A stretch of DNA of 7,313 bases. It comes from Mageeibacillus sp. UBA5770 (GTDB lineage: Bacteria; Bacillota_A; Clostridia; Saccharofermentanales; Saccharofermentanaceae). The stretch covers positions 414-7,726 of the forward strand of contig DIEQ01000004.1 in the NCBI GenBank assembly GCA_002418705.1, given 5' to 3'. Positions 5,077 through 7,313 of this stretch are shown piece by piece; the stretch's first letter is position 1; every line of letters begins with the position of its first letter. The notes beneath the pieces were generated by a model. That model did not search any database. It saw only the letters and a list, made by a program, of their open reading frames with translations, and was not told where the DNA came from. Both the position numbers and the translations under genes were made by a program.

Positions 5077-5604
5077 ATGCCAAACCAAGACAATCAGAAC
5101 CAATCCAGTGAACGCAAAATCTACATCAAGGACCTGCACCTGTGGGTGCCAGTCAGCAAAACCGATTATGACAACTATTTTCGTGACATCAATGCCTACC
5201 GTCGCAGGAAGCAAGAACACCACTGTTGTTTCTGCCCAGCAAGCAAACGCTACCTCTGTGATATGGACTGCTGGACTTGCCATTTTCGCAAGGTAGGCGA
5301 CGAACTATCTCTTGATTCCGTCATTAGCGATGACGACGGTAACGAGAAGAGCTGGCTCGACGATTTGGCCGATGATGCTCCCAGCGCTCTGTCCATCATA
5401 GAGGAGCGAGAACTCCTGGATGCGCTTATGAGCAAGCTAGGTGAGCTCGACCCTGACGGCCGCCGCATCTGCGAGCTTCTGATGCAGGACAAGACCGAAC
5501 GGGAAATCGCTGCCATCATGGGTATCTCGCGGCAATCAACCGTCAATTACAAAAAGAAAAAGGCGTTTGAGACGCTGCGGAAACACCTGCGCGACTACAT
5601 CTGA
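5077..5604 (+). CDS. Sigma-70 region-4-like regulator with Cys-rich N-terminal half
   Basis: This 175-aa protein resembles the sigma-70-like regulators found early in clostridial prophages and integrative elements. The C-terminal part (about 112-172) matches sigma region 4: LLDALMSKLGELDPDGRRI, then the HTH EREIAAIMGISRQSTVNYKKKKAFETLRKHL. It is preceded by an acidic linker (SLDSVISDDDG, WLDDLADDAPSA) like the region 3-4 linker of sigma factors. No region 2 is present, so it is unlikely to be a full sigma factor. Residues 48-69 carry C50, C51, C53, C61, C65, C68 plus H48, H49 and H69, a possible zinc or redox site. ATG 5077 is preferred because GGAGGA ends 6 bases before it; an in-frame GTG at 4987 would add 30 residues. 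The Shine-Dalgarno lies in a hairpin. It heads the replication-type gene cluster that follows. Confidence 0.82.
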   Translation: MPNQDNQNQSSERKIYIKDLHLWVPVSKTDYDNYFRDINAYRRRKQEHHCCFCPASKRYLCDMDCWTCHFRKVGDELSLDSVISDDDGNEKSWLDDLADDAPSALSIIEERELLDALMSKLGELDPDGRRICELLMQDKTEREIAAIMGISRQSTVNYKKKKAFETLRKHLRDYI

Positions 5605-5616
5605 TGCCACACCTGT

Positions 5617-5658
5617 TTTTCTCCGGCTGCCTTTATTGGTGGCCGGAGAAAATCTTTT
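5617..5658. terminator. Terminator-like hairpin after the sigma-like gene
   Basis: TTTTCTCCGGC (5617-5627) pairs perfectly with GCCGGAGAAAA (5642-5652) across a 14-nt loop, followed by TCTTTT. It starts 13 bp after the stop codon. The T-run is interrupted, so it may be a partial terminator or attenuator that lowers expression of the downstream genes. Confidence 0.6.
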
Positions 5659-5683
5659 CCCGATTTTCGTTCAAACCACCCGG

Positions 5684-5741
5684 TCACCTCCATTGGGTAG
5701 TAGAAAGAGCAAAACGACAAACGCTCCTTCCAAGGAGGTGA
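5684..5741 (+). promoter_or_regulatory. Second Shine-Dalgarno-sequestering helix
   Basis: TCACCTCC-A-TTGG (5684-5696) pairs with CCAAGGAGGTGA (5730-5741) over 12 base pairs with a single bulged A. The downstream strand is the near-consensus ribosome-binding site of the 71-aa gene starting at 5746. A competing local hairpin, CTCCT/AGGAG (5724-5737), would mask the same site. Pairing is seen directly; control of translation is inference. Confidence 0.45.
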
Positions 5742-5745
5742 ACGA

Positions 5746-5961
5746 ATGTATAAGACGCAAACAAGACCCCGGAGCTGTGCGGCGGATGATGAACTTGTAG
5801 ATGTTCTCACTGCGATTAGCGTTGTATCCATGCGGCTGGCAAGAAAACTGACCTTGCTTGCCAGGCAGAGCCAATCCAAGGAAGGAGTGAAAAGAAATGA
5901 GCAAAATGAGCGACATGTCCATGATCATCGAAGAACTGCGCAGCGCCGCTGCTGTTATTAA
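5746..5961 (+). CDS. Small basic hypothetical protein
   Basis: This 71-aa frame starts with ATG 4 nt after a near-perfect AAGGAGGTGA ribosome-binding site, the best in the window, which is the main reason to accept it. The N-terminal half contains a plausible amphipathic helix (ELVDVLTAISVVSMRLARKLTLLA, about residues 16-39). The C-terminal 22 residues are very basic (Arg/His-rich) and lie in the 65-bp overlap with the next gene, so their composition may reflect constraint from the other frame. No domain is recognised and no membrane segment is convincing. It is probably co-transcribed with the two genes that follow, and its translation may help open the next ribosome-binding site. It could be a leader-type coupling frame rather than a functional protein. 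Confidence 0.6.
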   Translation: MYKTQTRPRSCAADDELVDVLTAISVVSMRLARKLTLLARQSQSKEGVKRNEQNERHVHDHRRTAQRRCCY

Positions 5962-6208
5962 CGAAGCCGCAAGCTGGCTGATAGAGCAGTTTAGCAGCAA
6001 TGAGGCTTCACCAGAACCTGATACTGCCGAACCGGTCCTAACGCTGGAAGCGGTCAGAGCAGTCCTCGCGAATAAGTCCCGCGCCGGATTCACTGCCCAG
6101 ATTCGATCGCTTCTCCAGAAGTACGGTGCCGATAAGCTGTCCGGTATTGATCCGGCCAACTACAAAGCACTGCTTTCAGATGCGGAGGGGCTGACCAATG
6201 CCACCTAA
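5897..6208 (+). CDS. Rrp5-like small phage/element protein, function unknown
   Basis: This is a 103-aa protein of a type that sits just before DUF2800 nuclease genes in clostridial prophages and is often labelled 'rRNA biogenesis protein rrp5' in databases; that label is not functional evidence. An N-terminal helix (MSMIIEELRSAAAVINEAASWLIEQF, within about 8-32) is followed by an acidic Pro-rich linker (33-46) and a conserved-looking C-terminal module, LEAVRAVLANKSRAGFTAQI then LLQKYGADKLSGIDPANY, about 49-95. AGGAG lies 9 bases before the ATG, inside the overlapping upstream frame. The end overlaps the nuclease start by 11 bp, a sign of translational coupling. The C-terminal module resembles small helical DNA-transaction accessory proteins, but no activity can be assigned. 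Confidence 0.8.
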   Translation: MSKMSDMSMIIEELRSAAAVINEAASWLIEQFSSNEASPEPDTAEPVLTLEAVRAVLANKSRAGFTAQIRSLLQKYGADKLSGIDPANYKALLSDAEGLTNAT

Positions 6209-7313
6209 AGGACATGCCATTCTCTCCGCATCCAGCTCTGAGCGCTGGATTAATTGTCCGCCCTCGGCAAGGCTCTGTGAGAGCTATCCCGACAAGGGCA
6301 GCGATTACGCCGCCGAAGGTACTGATGCTCATGCGCTTTGTGAGTATAAGCTTCGCAGAGCGCTGGGCATGGAGGCAAAGGACCCGACCGAAAACCTCAC
6401 CTGGTTCAACGAGGAGATGGCCGACTGTGCCGATGGCTATGCTGCCTACATTCTTGAACTGGTGGAAACAGCCAAGCAGACCTGCGCCGATCCGGTTGTC
6501 TTGATCGAGCAGCGTGTGGACTTTTCGCGCTGGGTAGAATCAGGCTTCGGCACTGCCGACTGCATTATTATCGCAGATGGCATCTTGCAGGTATGCGATT
6601 ACAAACACGGCATGGGAATTTTGGTCAGCGCCGAAAAGAACTATCAGATGCAGTGTTACGCCCTTGGCGCAATAGAGCTGTTCGACGGGATCTACGACAT
6701 TGACACCGTTCGCATGATCATTTATCAGCCACGCCGCGATAATGTCAGTACCTATGAACTATCGAAAGAAGATCTCTATCGCTGGGCGGACGAGGTGCTC
6801 AAGCCCACCGCCGATCTCGCTTTTGCAGGTGATGGTAACTTCCTCTGTGGTGAATGGTGCCAGTTCTGCAAGGCTAAATATAACTGCCGCGCCAGGGCCG
6901 ATGCAAACTTGGAGCTTGCCAGCTATGACTTCAAGCTGCCGCCGCTACTCACGGACGAGGAAGTCGAAGAAATCCTTACCCGTATCGATGACCTTGTCGC
7001 ATGGGCCACGGACATCAAGGAATACGCCCTACAACAGGCCATCAGCGGTAAGGAGTGGAACGGTTGGAAGCTGGTCGAAGGCCGTTCTAACCGCAAGTAC
7101 ACCAACGAAACAGCGGTCGCCGACACAGTAAGCGATGCAGGCTTTGATCCGTATGAGCACAAGGTCCTCGGAATTACTGCCATGCAGAAGCTATTAGGCA
7201 AATCCCGTTTCGAAGAACTCCTCGCCAGCTTTATCGAAAAGCCGCAAGGCAAACCCACGCTTGTGCCGGAGAGCGACAAACGCCCGGTCATGAACACAGC
7301 CAAAAATGATTTT
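6198..7313 (+). CDS. DUF2800-type PD-(D/E)XK nuclease, Cas4/RecB-like (3' end missing)
   Basis: 372 codons are present with no stop before the window end; the family is usually only slightly longer, so little is missing. The N-terminus has SSSERWINCPPSARLCE (C20) and the RecB-type EGTDAHALCE motif (H45, E49). The nuclease core is GTAD (D121) followed by CDYKHG (D134, K136), the D...DxK catalytic pattern, and then QMQCY (Q150/Q152, Y154), the RecB-family QxxxY-like motif. Four cysteines at C217, C221, C224 and C230, with C20, would suit an iron-sulfur cluster as in Cas4 and AddB. The role is probably DNA end processing during phage or element replication or recombination. The start follows GGAGGGG by 7 bases and overlaps the upstream gene by 11 bp. 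Catalytic residues appear intact. The cluster assignment is inference from spacing. Confidence 0.88.
   Translation, partial: MPPKGHAILSASSSERWINCPPSARLCESYPDKGSDYAAEGTDAHALCEYKLRRALGMEAKDPTENLTWFNEEMADCADGYAAYILELVETAKQTCADPVVLIEQRVDFSRWVESGFGTADCIIIADGILQVCDYKHGMGILVSAEKNYQMQCYALGAIELFDGIYDIDTVRMIIYQPRRDNVSTYELSKEDLYRWADEVLKPTADLAFAGDGNFLCGEWCQFCKAKYNCRARADANLELASYDFKLPPLLTDEEVEEILTRIDDLVAWATDIKEYALQQAISGKEWNGWKLVEGRSNRKYTNETAVADTVSDAGFDPYEHKVLGITAMQKLLGKSRFEELLASFIEKPQGKPTLVPESDKRPVMNTAKNDF

Noticed and set aside
4919..5111. Start-less plus-strand frame (QLTTEQEAAIRNGEICGG...) before the sigma-like gene
   Set aside because: It reads somewhat like protein but has no start codon or ribosome-binding site, and the sequence is better explained by the paired SD/anti-SD repeats.
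4948..5283. 111-aa minus-strand frame opposite the sigma-like gene
   Set aside because: No ribosome-binding site; it mirrors a recognised coding region.
4987..5604. GTG start giving a 205-aa version of the sigma-like protein as the main start
   Set aside because: The ATG at 5077 has a stronger GGAGGA site, and the 30 extra residues coincide with inverted repeats that are better explained as RNA structure. Kept as a possible alternative product in the findings.
5671..6159. 162-aa minus-strand frame
   Set aside because: It is a mirror of the two small plus-strand genes and lacks a ribosome-binding site; the plus-strand frames have good sites and coupling overlaps.
1..7313. CRISPR arrays, tRNA or rRNA genes, integrase or attachment sites
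   Set aside because: I saw no regularly spaced repeats, no tRNA-like cloverleaf or rRNA sequence, and no recombinase gene or core-site duplication in the window.

Overview
The window looks like a chromosome segment of a low-to-mid GC Clostridia-type Firmicute (inference). The evidence is strong GGAGG-type ribosome-binding sites, an OmpR-type two-component pair beside secreted proteins with Gram-positive signal peptides, a clostridial-type group II intron fragment, and a replication-module gene order (sigma-like regulator, small proteins, DUF2800-type nuclease) that is common in clostridial prophages and integrative elements. Base composition changes along the window: the metallopeptidase gene near the middle is AT-richer than the genes after about 5077, which suggests a mosaic of separately acquired blocks.

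Layout. (1) 1-911, minus strand: an OmpR/PhoB-family response regulator and, 3 bp behind it, the first 71 codons of its histidine kinase, cut by the window edge. (2) 912-1065: a divergent control region with a tandem 11-bp direct repeat just upstream of a sigma-A-like promoter. (3) 1066-1997, plus strand: a 99-aa lipoprotein and a 200-aa exported coiled-coil protein, probably one operon and plausibly the target of the two-component system. (4) 1998-2712: no complete gene; it holds a long terminator-like hairpin, the 5' piece of a group II intron starting 3 nt after that hairpin, and an AT-rich stretch with a 12-bp palindrome. (5) 2713-4614: a 633-aa ImmA/IrrE-type zinc metallopeptidase with a C-terminal helix-turn-helix, followed by a strong terminator nested inside a perfect 17-bp inverted repeat. 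(6) 4746-5076: a gene-free leader whose last 100 bases contain one anti-Shine-Dalgarno segment able to pair with either of two Shine-Dalgarno-like copies. (7) 5077-7313, plus strand: a Cys-rich sigma-70 region-4-like regulator, a terminator-like hairpin, a second Shine-Dalgarno-sequestering helix, then three overlapping genes (71-aa unknown, 103-aa Rrp5-like phage protein, and a Cas4/RecB-like DUF2800 nuclease cut by the window end).

How it may work together. The left block reads as envelope sensing with output to surface proteins. The right block reads as the early or replication module of a prophage or integrative element, in which translation of the first two genes may be held by RNA structure. 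The metallopeptidase between them could be a regulator of the mobile element (ImmA-like cleavage of a repressor) or an accessory stress/defence gene. No repressor substrate, integrase or attachment site is visible here, so this link is inference. The most novel-looking items are the two-SD/one-anti-SD leader, the second SD-sequestering helix in the same module, the peptidase-HTH protein, and the paired hairpins with complementary loops around its terminator.
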